DNA of 64,000 nt from an uncultured Acidobacteriia bacterium (lineage in GTDB: Bacteria > Acidobacteriota > Terriglobia > Bryobacterales > Bryobacteraceae). Both the position numbers and the translations under genes were made by a program. The stretch is taken from NCBI GenBank assembly GCA_903900705.1, contig CAIUOG010000120.1, forward strand, positions 44,518-108,517. Direction: 5' to 3'. Each line of letters opens with the position of its first letter. Position 1 is the first letter of the stretch. Below are positions 19,301 through 26,944 of the stretch, one piece after another. Under the pieces are notes generated by a model, which was given only the letters and a program-made list of their open reading frames with translations, ran no database searches and had not been told where the DNA came from.

Positions 19301-19651
19301 AAGTTCGTGAATTTAAACAGCCCGGCGAAGCGCGATGAGACGCTGTACATTTACGCGACCGGCCTGGGAGTGACCCACGGTGCGACGGTAACGACCGGCA
19401 ATGCGGCGCCGGCGAGTCCGGCGGCGACGACGGACGCGGTTCAGGTGTTTTTCGGGAATCCGCTATACAAACAGGCTGCGATGATTGTGCGGTCGAGCGT
19501 GCTGGTTCCGGGAATGATTGGGGTGGCACAGATTACAATCACGGTGCCCGGGTTCCACCAGACCGGGGCGGCGGTGCCTGTGACGTTGAAGATCGGCGGG
19601 GTCAGCAGCTCGACGACCGGGCCTCTGGCGCCCTACGTTTCAGTCAATTAG
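16367..19651 (+). CDS. Secreted YncE-like beta-propeller protein with TIGR03437 C-terminal domain
   Basis: 1094 residues. A signal peptide (about 1-30) is followed by 'ATFGTVV' and two sets of YncE/40-residue propeller repeats (near 45-330 and 500-830), recognisable from repeated 'RLYLVNTLLNRVEIYN' and 'RLYLANSGLNRIEILDL' blades. A glycine-rich linker lies near 430. Residues about 865-1094 form the TIGR03437 domain: 'SPGLAPGEIVSIFGKNFG', 'PLPTVLGGVCVTLNNSPIPL', 'SGQINGQIPVTL', and 'LYIYATGLG'. That domain is characteristic of Solibacter-lineage exported proteins; its function is unknown. A paralog lies at 60074-63058. Probably cell-surface or extracellular. Confidence 0.85.
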   Translation: MRFPRQIPRILCLSFCLTAPLFTGTLLSATFGTVVAPPGGASYSDIVLDEARTRLYLVNTLLNRVEIYNYRTKTFLAAIPTDAQPVSAALSRDGKFLYVTAYQPPILDIIDLTLGQIPGNGRISMPSNPEGVAVGADGRVLITAVPTTGTANSLLIYDPSPGAVNSIANVPVVPPPSASPVLPPPSGRAFASYRSRLLATPDGKRIIGVNGNTATTKVVFVYESASGTVLRSRQVANLSTVLSVTADGSKFMAGFTLFDTATLQVIAQENTANAPFIFTTATNASGTATFNTQANQGGSVFSPDGTVLYAAFNTSPLLATNPNVKELLINDPDNLLIQMGLQLPENLAGKMVIESSGANVYAISDSGFIVLPVSAINQQPIAVPQSNSVLLTNDICGVFKGTSLSDVFTNAGKGQFSLNLTNIPSLGGGGPGFGPGGGFFGPTITVAAPSFSVGNVSGSPAATFRFNPSNAVSPGTAGPANFVVTSPEAINIPATLHVYQNNRDSISSGTILQVPINGTTTEGLTDMVLDSARQRLYLANSGLNRIEILDLKTRTLLTPIKVGQLPHAMAVTSDGNTMYVANTGGESISIVDLVKGVQTGRVQFPAFPFNAATTIANPVAIAMSGRGPQFIMSDGTFWKIDNNLAIPRQLNTEIFGTAKTITGGNPSQWTMAATPGGEYIMIVNGSGTAWLYDYTADDITITKQVLSGVAGYIGPVTAGPQGRYYSVGGTFLNASLTPVQGGTNGLTVANRLVPAVTAVSANQVALFTLPVRTGVNTVASDAGLVELYDPATGVSAGNGGTIEGAPTTIFGSTRTSAFARTMAYDPASGTAYLISTSGISIVKITTGPAGGGTSLKPTVNAGGILSAGDNSPGLAPGEIVSIFGKNFGNGATATPPLPTVLGGVCVTLNNSPIPLSMAASGQINGQIPVTLAAGRYPLVIRSIDNQAISSTSTVTISKYAPAVMVGSDGQAAIMHTNGKFVNLNSPAKRDETLYIYATGLGVTHGATVTTGNAAPASPAATTDAVQVFFGNPLYKQAAMIVRSSVLVPGMIGVAQITITVPGFHQTGAAVPVTLKIGGVSSSTTGPLAPYVSVN

Positions 19652-19712
19652 CGGCATTTCCAGAAGAGCAAACACTGACCAGTACCAAACTGGTACGGAA
19701 CTTTCAGCGGAC

Positions 19713-19735
19713 GCGCGCCTCCGCGCCTCGTTTTT
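19713..19735 (+). terminator. Weak candidate terminator after the propeller gene
   Basis: Short GC stem GCGCG (19713-19717) / CGCGC (19722-19726) with a CCTC loop, followed after four bases by TTTTT. It lies between the propeller gene and the TPR lipoprotein gene, where a transcript end would be expected. A separate small dyad ACCAGT/ACTGGT sits at 19678-19694. Low confidence because the stem is short. Confidence 0.3.
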
Positions 19736-19777
19736 GTCCGCACAACGTACCGTTCCCCCCATTTTTGTAGGACAATA

Positions 19778-22141
19778 GTGAAAGTCAAAAGTATGCGATT
19801 TCTGGCACTTGCGCTCACCGCTCTCACGCTGATTTCCTGCAACCGGGATCCGAACTATCTCAAGCAGAAGTACGTAGAAAGCGGCAAGAAATATTATGAT
19901 GCGGGACGGTACCGCGAAGCTTCCATCATGTTCCGCAAGGCGATCGACGCGGATCGCCGTTTTGGTGAAGGTTATTACCGGCTAGCGCTGACCGACCTGA
20001 AGTCCAATCAGGTGGCCAATGCCGTTCCCGCACTGCGTCGCGCCGTCGACCTGCTGAAACTGGGAACGCCGGATTCCAACGACGCGATTCTGAAGCTTTC
20101 CGAAATCATGGTGGTGGCGGCGCAATCGCAGGAGCGCAACGAAACAATCATCAAGGAAGTGACCGAGTACACGGCGGGTCTGCTGAAGCGGAACCCGAAC
20201 GGTTGGGAAGGCCATAAGCTGTCGGGGGATCTCGACATGCTGGATACGATAGCGAAATACCGCAAGTCGCAGGGCGCGGACGCGAAGATCTCGCTGGGGA
20301 AGGCCATCGCGGAGTACCGCCTGGCTCTGACCGCGAAACCGGGTGATGCGATCATCACGCTGGCTTTGGGCAGAACGCTGGTGCTGGACGGCGAAACAGC
20401 GGAAGCCGAGTCGCTCTACAAAGGGCTGTTCGAAAAAGACAAGAAGAATCTGAGCGCGCTGTTCGATCTGTACCGCCTGTATATCGGCACACGCCGGTTG
20501 CCGGAAGCGGAGAACGTGCTGAAGGCGGGGATCAAAGAGAACGCGAAGGACACGGGGCTCCGACTGGAACTGGCGCGTTTTTACTTTGGCACCAATAACC
20601 GCGCGGCGCTGCTGGACTTGCTGGGACAAATGAAAGCGAACCTGAAGGATTTTCCGCAGGCTTACATGCAGGCCGGCGACTTCTTCCTGCGGGTAAACCA
20701 ATTTGACGAGGCGATCAAGCAGTATCAGGAAGGCATTCAGAAAGACCCTGGCCAGAAGATCAGCTATCTGAAGCATGAGATTGAAGCCTATGTTCGCCAG
20801 AACAAGATCGATCTGGCCAAAGCCAAGAACGAAGAGATTCTGAAGGCAGACCCGAAGGATCCCGAAGCACGCGGGCTGAAAGCAACGTTCATGCTGGACA
20901 AGGGTGAAGTCACACAGGCGATGACGGAACTGCAGTCTGTGGTGACATCCAAGCCAAACAACTTCGTGGCGCGCTTCAATCTGGGCCGCGCGCACTTTGC
21001 CAAGGGTGAGTACGAACAGGCGAGGCAGGAGTTCGATAAAGCGATCGAGCTGCGTCCGGATTACCTTCCGGCCCGTCTGGCGCAAACGCAGGTGGCGCTG
21101 CTGCGCAACGATTACGAAAATGCGATCCGCTATTCGGACGAGATCCTGCGCATCAATCCTGGTAACGTGCAGGGCCGCGTGATGAAAGCAGCAGCGCTGC
21201 AGCGGTTCCAGAAGTTTGACGAGGCCCGCGCATTGCTGGCGCCAGTGATCGAAAGAAATCCGAATCAGGTCGAAGCACTGCTGGAACTGGCTGTGATTGA
21301 TCTGAACCAGAAGAAGAATAAAGAAGCGATCGATTATTTCCAGCGCGCTTATTCCGCCTCGCCGAACAATATCCGCGGCCTATTGGGCATTTCGAAGGCA
21401 TACCTGGCCGATGGTCAGATTGACCGGTCGATCGACGTGGTCAAGGCGGAGTCACAGAAGAACCCGGATCGGCCGGACCTGCTTCGGGAGCTGGGCAATG
21501 CGCAGATGGCGGCAGGACACTTCGACGAAGCGATCGCCAGTTATCAGTCACTGCTGGGGAAGGCGAAAGATACGCGGCTGCAGTCTGACATCTGGAGCCG
21601 GATCGCTCAGGCGTACCGCTATAAGGGCGACGTGCAGCATTCGGTGGATTCGCTCGAGAAGGCGCACCAGGGCATGCCGGACAACAGCAATATCCTGACG
21701 AACCTCGCCATGCTGTATGAGGAAATCGGGAAGTCTGATATCGCGCGGAAGGATTACGAACTCGCGATCAAGACCGATGCCAATAACGCCTATGCGCTGA
21801 ACAACCTGGCGTATCTGATTTCAGAGTCGAACGGCGATCTGAACCTGGCGCTTACCTACGCGCAGACGGCGAAGCAGAAACTTCCGAACTACACGGAAAT
21901 CACCGACACGCTGGGCTGGATCTATCTCAAGAAGAACCTGACAGACAGCGCCATCGACAGCTTCAAATCGCTGGTGGTGCAGGCGCCGCAGAATCCGGTT
22001 TACCACTACCACTACGCGATGGCTCTGAACCAGAAGGGCGATCGAGAAAATGCCCGCAAGGAATGCCAGGCGGCGCTCGCCAACCGGCCTACCAAGCAGG
22101 TGGAATCGGACATCCGTTCGCTGATGGCGAAGATCGGATAA
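19778..22141 (+). CDS. Large TPR-repeat lipoprotein
   Basis: 787 residues from GTG with AGGA five bases upstream; an ATG five codons later is the alternative. The lipobox 'LTLISC' gives a lipidated Cys near residue 21. The rest is tetratricopeptide repeats, about 18 of them by eye, with motifs such as 'YDAGRYREASIMFRKAI', 'NLGRAHFAKGEYEQARQEFDKAI' and 'AMALNQKGDRENARKECQAAL'. It resembles the long TPR lipoproteins often linked to exosortase/exopolysaccharide systems. The exosortase here is 23 kb away, so that link is only a suggestion. A scaffold role at the inner face of the outer membrane is likely. Confidence 0.85.
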   Translation: MKVKSMRFLALALTALTLISCNRDPNYLKQKYVESGKKYYDAGRYREASIMFRKAIDADRRFGEGYYRLALTDLKSNQVANAVPALRRAVDLLKLGTPDSNDAILKLSEIMVVAAQSQERNETIIKEVTEYTAGLLKRNPNGWEGHKLSGDLDMLDTIAKYRKSQGADAKISLGKAIAEYRLALTAKPGDAIITLALGRTLVLDGETAEAESLYKGLFEKDKKNLSALFDLYRLYIGTRRLPEAENVLKAGIKENAKDTGLRLELARFYFGTNNRAALLDLLGQMKANLKDFPQAYMQAGDFFLRVNQFDEAIKQYQEGIQKDPGQKISYLKHEIEAYVRQNKIDLAKAKNEEILKADPKDPEARGLKATFMLDKGEVTQAMTELQSVVTSKPNNFVARFNLGRAHFAKGEYEQARQEFDKAIELRPDYLPARLAQTQVALLRNDYENAIRYSDEILRINPGNVQGRVMKAAALQRFQKFDEARALLAPVIERNPNQVEALLELAVIDLNQKKNKEAIDYFQRAYSASPNNIRGLLGISKAYLADGQIDRSIDVVKAESQKNPDRPDLLRELGNAQMAAGHFDEAIASYQSLLGKAKDTRLQSDIWSRIAQAYRYKGDVQHSVDSLEKAHQGMPDNSNILTNLAMLYEEIGKSDIARKDYELAIKTDANNAYALNNLAYLISESNGDLNLALTYAQTAKQKLPNYTEITDTLGWIYLKKNLTDSAIDSFKSLVVQAPQNPVYHYHYAMALNQKGDRENARKECQAALANRPTKQVESDIRSLMAKIG

Positions 22142-22160
22142 GCCAGAGTCAGACAGAAAT

Positions 22161-22201
22161 AAAAAGGGGAGGCTGACCAGAGTGGTCAGCCTCCCCTTTT
22201 T
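22161..22201. terminator. Strong bidirectional intrinsic terminator
   Basis: Perfect 18-bp inverted repeat, left arm 22161-22178 and right arm 22184-22201, with a five-base loop AGAGT. The arms begin with five A and end with five T, so both strands end in a U-tract. It lies between the convergent TPR lipoprotein and sodA genes and serves both. Confidence 0.92.
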
Positions 22202-22219
22202 GCGTTTTGCGAGGGTGGA

Positions 22220-22828
22220 TCAGGCGGCGTAACGGGCTTCTACCGCGGCCCAGTTCACGACGCTCCAGAAGGCGGCGATGTAGTCCGGCCGGCGGTTCTG
22301 GTAGTGCAGGTAGTAGGCATGCTCCCAGACGTCGAGCCCCATCACGACGGACTTGCCTTCCATCAGGGGGCAATCCTGATTGGGGGTCGAAGTGATTTCG
22401 AGCTTGCCGCCGTTCTTCACCAGCCAGGCCCAGCCGGAGCCGAAACGGGTGGTGGCCGCCGCGTTGAATTTCTCTTTGAAGGTCGCGAAGCTGCCAAAGG
22501 TGGCGTCAATGTCCGCCGCGAGCGCGCCGGAAGGTGCATTGCCTTCTTTGGCAGGGGCGAGGATGGTCCAGAACATCGAGTGGTTGTAGTGGCCACCGCC
22601 GTTGTTGCGAACCGCCGTCTTGATGGCGTCCGGCACGATCGCCAGATTGCCGGCGAGGAGCTCTTCAAGGGACTTGTCAGCCAGTTCCGGGGCTGATTCG
22701 AGGGCCTTGTTCAGGTTGGTCACGTAAGCGTTGTGGTGCTTGCCGTGGTGAATCTCCATCGTCATTTTGTCGATGTACGGTTCAAGGGCGTCAGTCGCGT
22801 AGGGCAGTGCGGGAAGCGTAAAAGCCAT
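22220..22828 (-). CDS. sodA: Superoxide dismutase, Mn type (Fe/Mn family)
   Basis: 202 residues with AGGAG five bases before ATG. All four metal ligands are visible: H27 (MEIHHGKHH), H83 (HYNHSMFW), D166 and H170 ([12 protein letters not shown]). The second-sphere Gln is Q151 in 'NQDCPL', and 'GGG' stands before H83. Both are the pattern of manganese enzymes rather than iron ones. It converts superoxide to peroxide and oxygen. No signal peptide, so cytoplasmic. Monocistronic, ended by the terminator at 22161. Confidence 0.96.
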   Translation of the reverse strand: MAFTLPALPYATDALEPYIDKMTMEIHHGKHHNAYVTNLNKALESAPELADKSLEELLAGNLAIVPDAIKTAVRNNGGGHYNHSMFWTILAPAKEGNAPSGALAADIDATFGSFATFKEKFNAAATTRFGSGWAWLVKNGGKLEITSTPNQDCPLMEGKSVVMGLDVWEHAYYLHYQNRRPDYIAAFWSVVNWAAVEARYAA

Positions 22829-22859
22829 AGTTTCTCCTGTTCAGTAGATGATTTTGATA

Positions 22860-24287
22860 CTAGCGTGATTCAAACGCGTCGGCGAGACGAAACATATTCG
22901 GCTCGTCAAAATGATTACAAAGAATCTGCAGACCCACCGGCAGGCCGTCCGCCGTATTGCCGCAGGGCACACTCATGCAGGGGATGCCCGCGAGGCTGCC
23001 GGTGATGGTGTAGATGTCGGAAAGGTACATTTCAAGCGGATCGCTGAGTTTCTCGCCCAGCTTGAAGGCCGGGAACGGTGAAACGGGGGCGACGAGGGCA
23101 TCGACCTTTTCGAAAGCGCGGGTGAAATCGCGCGCTATCATGGCGCGGACCTTCTGCGCTTTGACGTAATAGGCGTCGTAGTAACCGTGGCTCAGCACGT
23201 AGGTACCGAGCATGATCCGGCGCTTGACCTCCGCGCCGAAGCCTTCGCCTCGTGTGTTCTGGTACATGGCGCTGAGGTTTTCGGATTTTGCCGACCGGGT
23301 GGTATAGCGGACACCATCGAAGCGGGCCAGGTTGGAACTCGCCTCGGCGCAGGAAATGATGTAGTAGCAGGCGATGGCGTAATCGGTGGAAGGGAGGCTG
23401 ACCTCCTCGACGTGGCAGCCGAGCGCTTCCAGATCTTTAATTGCCTTCGTGATGAGGGTGGCGGTCTCACCGGTGGCATGCTTCATGTACTCGACCGGGA
23501 GGCCGAGCTTCATGCCCCTGACGTCGCGGGTGAGGTGGGCGGCGTAGCGGGGAACCGGGGCGTCGGCGCAGGTGGAATCGAGAGGATCCCGGCCAGCCAT
23601 GACTTCGAGGACAGTGGCGGAGTCCCGTACGTTGCGGGCAAAGGGCGCGACGTGGTCGAGAGAACTGGCGTACGCGACCAGACCATAGCGGGAAACGCGT
23701 CCATAGGTAGGGGTGACGCCGACAATGCCGCAGAAGGAAGCGGGCTGGCGGACGGAGCCGCCGGTATCGGAACCGAGAGAGACGACCGCGGTTCCCTGTG
23801 CCACCACGGCGGCGGAACCACCACTGGAGCCGCCCGGAACGCGATCGAGGTCGACGGGATTCCGGACCGGTCCGAAGGCGCTGTTCTCGTTCGAGGAGCC
23901 CATGGCGAACTCATCGCAGTTGGTTTTGCCGATGATGATGCCGCCGGCGGCTTCGATGCGTTCGACGGCGGTGGCGTCGTAGGGCGGAACGTAGTTGGCG
24001 AGGATCTTCGAGGAGCAGGTGGTGCGGACGCCGCTCGTGAGAATCACGTCCTTCACGCCGATGGGAACGCCGCCGAGCAGGCCGATGTCGTGGCCGGCGG
24101 CCAGGCGTTCGTCGATCTTTTCGGCCGCCCGCAGAGCCCGTTCGGGGCAGAGCAGGACGTAAGCGTTGGTTTTGGGATTCTCGCGTTCGGCGAATTCGAG
24201 GACGGAGCGCGTGAGTTCGACCGCGCTGAAGTCTTTGCGCTTCAGACCGTCCTGGAGAGAATCGATGGTGAGGTTGGCGACATTCAT
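22860..24287 (-). CDS. gatA: Asp-tRNA(Asn)/Glu-tRNA(Gln) amidotransferase subunit A
   Basis: 475 residues. The amidase signature is complete: catalytic Lys in 'GGVPIGVKDVI' near 77 and the Ser pair in 'VPGGSSGGSAAVV' (near 150-162) plus 'GSDTGGSVRQPA' (near 172). GatA makes ammonia from glutamine, which GatB uses to amidate mischarged Glu-tRNA(Gln) or Asp-tRNA(Asn). It overlaps gatC by four bases. gatB is not in the window. Confidence 0.96.
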   Translation of the reverse strand: MNVANLTIDSLQDGLKRKDFSAVELTRSVLEFAERENPKTNAYVLLCPERALRAAEKIDERLAAGHDIGLLGGVPIGVKDVILTSGVRTTCSSKILANYVPPYDATAVERIEAAGGIIIGKTNCDEFAMGSSNENSAFGPVRNPVDLDRVPGGSSGGSAAVVAQGTAVVSLGSDTGGSVRQPASFCGIVGVTPTYGRVSRYGLVAYASSLDHVAPFARNVRDSATVLEVMAGRDPLDSTCADAPVPRYAAHLTRDVRGMKLGLPVEYMKHATGETATLITKAIKDLEALGCHVEEVSLPSTDYAIACYYIISCAEASSNLARFDGVRYTTRSAKSENLSAMYQNTRGEGFGAEVKRRIMLGTYVLSHGYYDAYYVKAQKVRAMIARDFTRAFEKVDALVAPVSPFPAFKLGEKLSDPLEMYLSDIYTITGSLAGIPCMSVPCGNTADGLPVGLQILCNHFDEPNMFRLADAFESR

Positions 24288-24583
24288 CGTTCAATCACCC
24301 GGGGAACCTTGTAGTAGCCCGCGCCAGAGACGGGCGCGTTGGCGACGGCGAGATCGTTGCCGATAGGGGCGCGCTCCACGTCGGGGCGGAGGGTGGCGGT
24401 TTCGCCGGTGGCGTAAAGAACCTGGGCCATGGGAGAGAGATCTTCGGTATCGATGCCGGCGAGCTGGTCCATGAGTTCCAGAATGCCGCCGAGATCGTGG
24501 ACCATGTGGCCGACCTCATCCTCGGTCAGGCTGAGATTCGCGAGGTTCGCGACGTATCGAACATCCTTTTCGGTGAGCTTCAA
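24284..24583 (-). CDS. gatC: Asp-tRNA(Asn)/Glu-tRNA(Gln) amidotransferase subunit C
   Basis: 99 residues from a TTG start preceded by AAGGA. It opens 'MKLTEKDVRYVANLANLSL' and has the standard 'ELMDQLAGIDTEDLSPM' segment and a C-terminal 'Y-KVPRVIE' tail that wraps around GatA. GatC is a small stabilising subunit. It overlaps gatA by ATGA; dciA ends 12 bases upstream, giving a three-gene unit. Confidence 0.95.
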   Translation of the reverse strand: MKLTEKDVRYVANLANLSLTEDEVGHMVHDLGGILELMDQLAGIDTEDLSPMAQVLYATGETATLRPDVERAPIGNDLAVANAPVSGAGYYKVPRVIER

Positions 24584-24595
24584 TTCTCGGTTTCC

Positions 24596-25003
24596 TTATG
24601 CGGTTTCGCGGCGGCGGGCATTCCTGTAAATGCGGCGCATGCCAGGATCCTGAATGGCCTCGGCATCATCGACCTGCACGGCTGGAGCGAAGACGGGCAG
24701 GGTGGCGCGCTGCGGTTCGCGGCGGGGCGGCATGACGCGAAATTCGAGGTCGTTGACGATATCGGGCCCGATGGCTTTGCGGACGTTCTGGAGGATCTGG
24801 AAGCGTAGTCCCCAGAGATTCTTTCGCCAGGTTTCATCTTCCACCTCAATCACCAGTTTGTCGCGGACGAGTCTGGCTGCGTGGGTGTGTTCAGCGAGGC
24901 GCTTGCCGACGGCTTTCTTCCACGCGCCGCAGGCAATGCGTTCGGTGGTGATAAAGTCGGGCGCGCCACTCCACTTGGCGATGATGCGACTGGCCTGATC
25001 CAT
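24596..25003 (-). CDS. dciA: DciA-like DUF721 protein
   Basis: 135 residues from the ATG at 25003; no Shine-Dalgarno is visible because a C-run lies just upstream. The first 90 or so residues are the DUF721 fold: 'CGAWKKAVGKRLAEHTHAARLVRDKLVIEVEDETWRKNLW' region, 'LRFQILQNVRKAIG', then a basic tail. DUF721/DciA proteins act with the replicative helicase DnaB in bacteria without DnaC. Assignment by family only. It leads the gatC-gatA unit. Confidence 0.75.
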   Translation of the reverse strand: MDQASRIIAKWSGAPDFITTERIACGAWKKAVGKRLAEHTHAARLVRDKLVIEVEDETWRKNLWGLRFQILQNVRKAIGPDIVNDLEFRVMPPRREPQRATLPVFAPAVQVDDAEAIQDPGMRRIYRNARRRETA

Positions 25004-25053
25004 AGGGGGGAAATACGGGACGCTACCGATGATAGCAAAGAGCAAGAGGGAGG

Positions 25054-25081
25054 AATGGGGACGCCGAAGCGTCCCCATTTT
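25054..25081. terminator. Hairpin terminator with UUCG tetraloop downstream of atpE
   Basis: Perfect 11-bp stem, 25054-25064 with 25069-25079, loop CGAA on the plus strand and UUCG on the minus strand, the C(UUCG)G type that is exceptionally stable in RNA. It sits five bases past the atpE stop and before dciA on the same strand. The minus-strand copy has no U-tract after the stem; the plus-strand copy ends in TTTT. It may stop or attenuate transcription or protect the atpE 3' end. Confidence 0.65.
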
Positions 25082-25085
25082 GGAA

Positions 25086-25397
25086 CTACTGGACCTTAAC
25101 GAAGATGATGGCGAAGGTGTAGAGCGCCAGGGATTCGATGAGAACCAGACCAAGGATGAGGGCGAAACGGATGGCCGGGGCGGCCGCGGGGTTGCGGGCC
25201 ATGCCTTCGGCGGCGCCGGAGACAGCCTTACCCTGCGCGAGGGCGCAGAGGCCGGAAGCGATCGCCATGGAGAAGCCGGCGGTCACGGGAACCCAGATAT
25301 TGCCGCCGCCGGAAGCCGCGGCGGAACCGCCCTGGGCGAACATGGGGACCGCGAGAAGCATCATCGCGATCATGAGGAACATCATCTTTGTCTTCAT
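25086..25397 (-). CDS. atpE: F0F1 ATP synthase subunit c with N-terminal signal peptide
   Basis: 103 residues, longer than the usual 75-90 because of a signal-like leader (1-21, ending 'PMFAQ') and a Gly/Ala/Ser linker. AAGGAG lies upstream. Two helices follow, joined by the polar loop 'EGMARNP' (R68, P70). The ion-carrying Glu is E88. Aligned by loop and Glu spacing to the Ilyobacter tartaricus subunit, Q55, E88, S89 and Y93 match Q32, E65, S66 and Y70 of its Na+ site. The helix-1 GxGxGxG motif is replaced by SxLxAxA. The rotor ring couples ion flow to ATP synthesis. Last gene of an F0-only cluster. Confidence 0.95.
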   Translation of the reverse strand: MKTKMMFLMIAMMLLAVPMFAQGGSAAASGGGNIWVPVTAGFSMAIASGLCALAQGKAVSGAAEGMARNPAAAPAIRFALILGLVLIESLALYTFAIIFVKVQ

Positions 25398-25505
25398 TTT
25401 TGTTACTCCTTATAAGAATCGTTCTCCGGAGGTGGTTGCTTTCCTCGCCTGGGGGCGGGAGGCCTCACGCGGAAAACGGCATTAAGCCGGTAAAAAAGCT
25501 GTTTC

Positions 25506-26240
25506 TTAGTGGTCTTCGGCCACTGCGCCCGCCACATACATCATGGTCAGCAGAACGAAGATATAGGCCTGAAGCATGGAAACGAAAACGTGCAGGCCCA
25601 TGAAAACCACGGGTCCAAATAAATACGTGAGGCTCAGGAACACCAGCGTCACCTGTTCGCCCGCGTACATGTTGGCGAAAAGACGGATGGTGAGGGAGAG
25701 CGGGCGGGCCAGGTGGCTGATGATTTCGATGGGAATCATCAGGGGGGCCATGACCGGGATCGGTCCGAGGAAGTGCTTCAGGTAGGTACCTGGGTGCTTC
25801 GCGAAACCGACGAAATTGTAATACAGGAACGCCACGAGGGCGCAACCGGCCGGAACGTAGACGGCCTGCGTGGGGCTCATGAAGCCCGGGACAATGCCGA
25901 TCAGGTTCGCCAGCAGCAGGAAGATGAAAAGCGTCTCGAAAATGACGATGTGGTGGTGAGCGTCATGACCGACCTGATCTTCGGCCTGGTCGGTGACAAA
26001 GGCATGGACCAGTTCAAAGGTGTGCTGCAGTTTGCCCGGCTTCGAAACCGAGAGCTGGCTGCGCAGCACGAGGAACAACAGGATCATGATGACCGCGACG
26101 AGCAACTGCATCACGATGAAGTCGGCCCAGGGCTCTTTCGGGTTTGCGGCAGTCAGGTGAAAGATGGAGAGAAGAGAGTTGCCGAGCGATGCGAGGTAGG
26201 TATTGAAGAGCTTCGCGAGCCAGGTTTCGTGGGTAATCAT
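25506..26240 (-). CDS. atpB: F0F1 ATP synthase subunit a
   Basis: 244 residues with five or more membrane helices. The essential Arg is in 'LTIRLFANMYAGE' near residue 185, facing the c-ring glutamate. An N-terminal periplasmic stretch and 'HHHIVIFETLFIFLLLANLIG' are typical. It forms the ion half-channels. It starts three bases after atpI and is followed by atpE after a 108-base gap. Subunits b, delta, alpha, gamma, beta and epsilon are absent from the window. Confidence 0.95.
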   Translation of the reverse strand: MITHETWLAKLFNTYLASLGNSLLSIFHLTAANPKEPWADFIVMQLLVAVIMILLFLVLRSQLSVSKPGKLQHTFELVHAFVTDQAEDQVGHDAHHHIVIFETLFIFLLLANLIGIVPGFMSPTQAVYVPAGCALVAFLYYNFVGFAKHPGTYLKHFLGPIPVMAPLMIPIEIISHLARPLSLTIRLFANMYAGEQVTLVFLSLTYLFGPVVFMGLHVFVSMLQAYIFVLLTMMYVAGAVAEDH

Positions 26241-26243
26241 GTT

Positions 26244-26636
26244 TCAGGAGTGTTTGAGCGTCACCAATTCGTAGACGATTTCCAGTATCACGGCGGCCGG
26301 ACACACCAGGAAGCCACAGAACGCAGCGGCTGCACTGAATCTGGAAACATTTAGTATAACAAGCGCAGCCACCACCAGGCCGCTGAACTGGATGAAAACC
26401 CAGACGCCGGCGCCACCGCCCGGTTTGGAGTCACCATCCGCCCCCGCCAGGCGGGAGATTCGATTGGCGGCGCGCTCAATCACTCTGAGGTTCAGATAAG
26501 CGGCCAGGGAACCGAGCAGGAAGCCACCGGCGGAGGACAGGCCGGTCAGAAATCCCGCGAGAACGGTCCCGAGGGCGGCTAGCAGCAGAATCCAGCGTGG
26601 CAGCCGTTGAATTGCCTGATCAAAATCGCCGGACAT
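26244..26636 (-). CDS. atpI: ATP synthase subunit I (AtpI)-like membrane protein
   Basis: 130 residues with four predicted membrane segments (about 14-32, 36-50, 75-95, 98-122), the layout of the ATP-synt_I family. Sequence conservation in this family is low; position directly before atpB and after atpZ makes the call. AtpI helps c-ring assembly and may take part in Mg2+ or ion supply. Its ATG overlaps the atpZ stop by one base (TAATG). Confidence 0.78.
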   Translation of the reverse strand: MSGDFDQAIQRLPRWILLLAALGTVLAGFLTGLSSAGGFLLGSLAAYLNLRVIERAANRISRLAGADGDSKPGGGAGVWVFIQFSGLVVAALVILNVSRFSAAAAFCGFLVCPAAVILEIVYELVTLKHS

Positions 26637-26836
26637 TATTTTTCCTTATCCAGTTCGCGGATGAGAGAGATAAAGCCCGAAACGGTTCCGAGAGCGAGGA
26701 AGATGTACTGCAGCCACGACGTGTGGAAGAGCAGGTCGAGCCCATGCCCCATCAGGTAGCCGATGCCGGTGGAGATGGGCAGCAACAGGGCGAGGGAAGC
26801 GTATTTGCCGATGTTGCGGGTGGAAGACGGGTCCAT
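26636..26836 (-). CDS. atpZ: AtpZ/AtpI family F0F1-ATPase accessory protein
   Basis: 66 residues with two membrane helices: 'ASLALLLPISTGIGYLMGHGLD' and 'YIFLALGTVSGFISLIRELDK'. This is the standard AtpZ shape, a small two-helix protein heading F0 operons. AGGA precedes the ATG. Function is accessory and poorly known. The promoter should lie in the 108-base divergent gap with the TonB receptor gene. Confidence 0.8.
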   Translation of the reverse strand: MDPSSTRNIGKYASLALLLPISTGIGYLMGHGLDLLFHTSWLQYIFLALGTVSGFISLIRELDKEK

Positions 26837-26944
26837 AGGGTCCTGACTCTATCTTCTCTCGTTTCCGAAAACGTTTCCTGATGTACCTTTGACAAACACC
26901 TGGCGACGGGCAGAAACTTGTGGACGACGAGTTACAGGAGTGTC

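Noticed and set aside
23187..24314. 375-codon plus-strand open frame across gatA
   Set aside because: Gly/Ala/Val-rich shadow; gatA has all catalytic motifs.
24596..25153. Longer start for the DUF721 protein at 25153
   Set aside because: The extra 50 residues are Ser-rich, run through the UUCG hairpin and into atpE, and match nothing in the family.
26860..26885. LacI-type operator (AAAACGTTT core) upstream of the TonB receptor
   Set aside because: Only eight symmetric bases plus one outer pair, and no LacI-family regulator nearby; too weak to report as a site.
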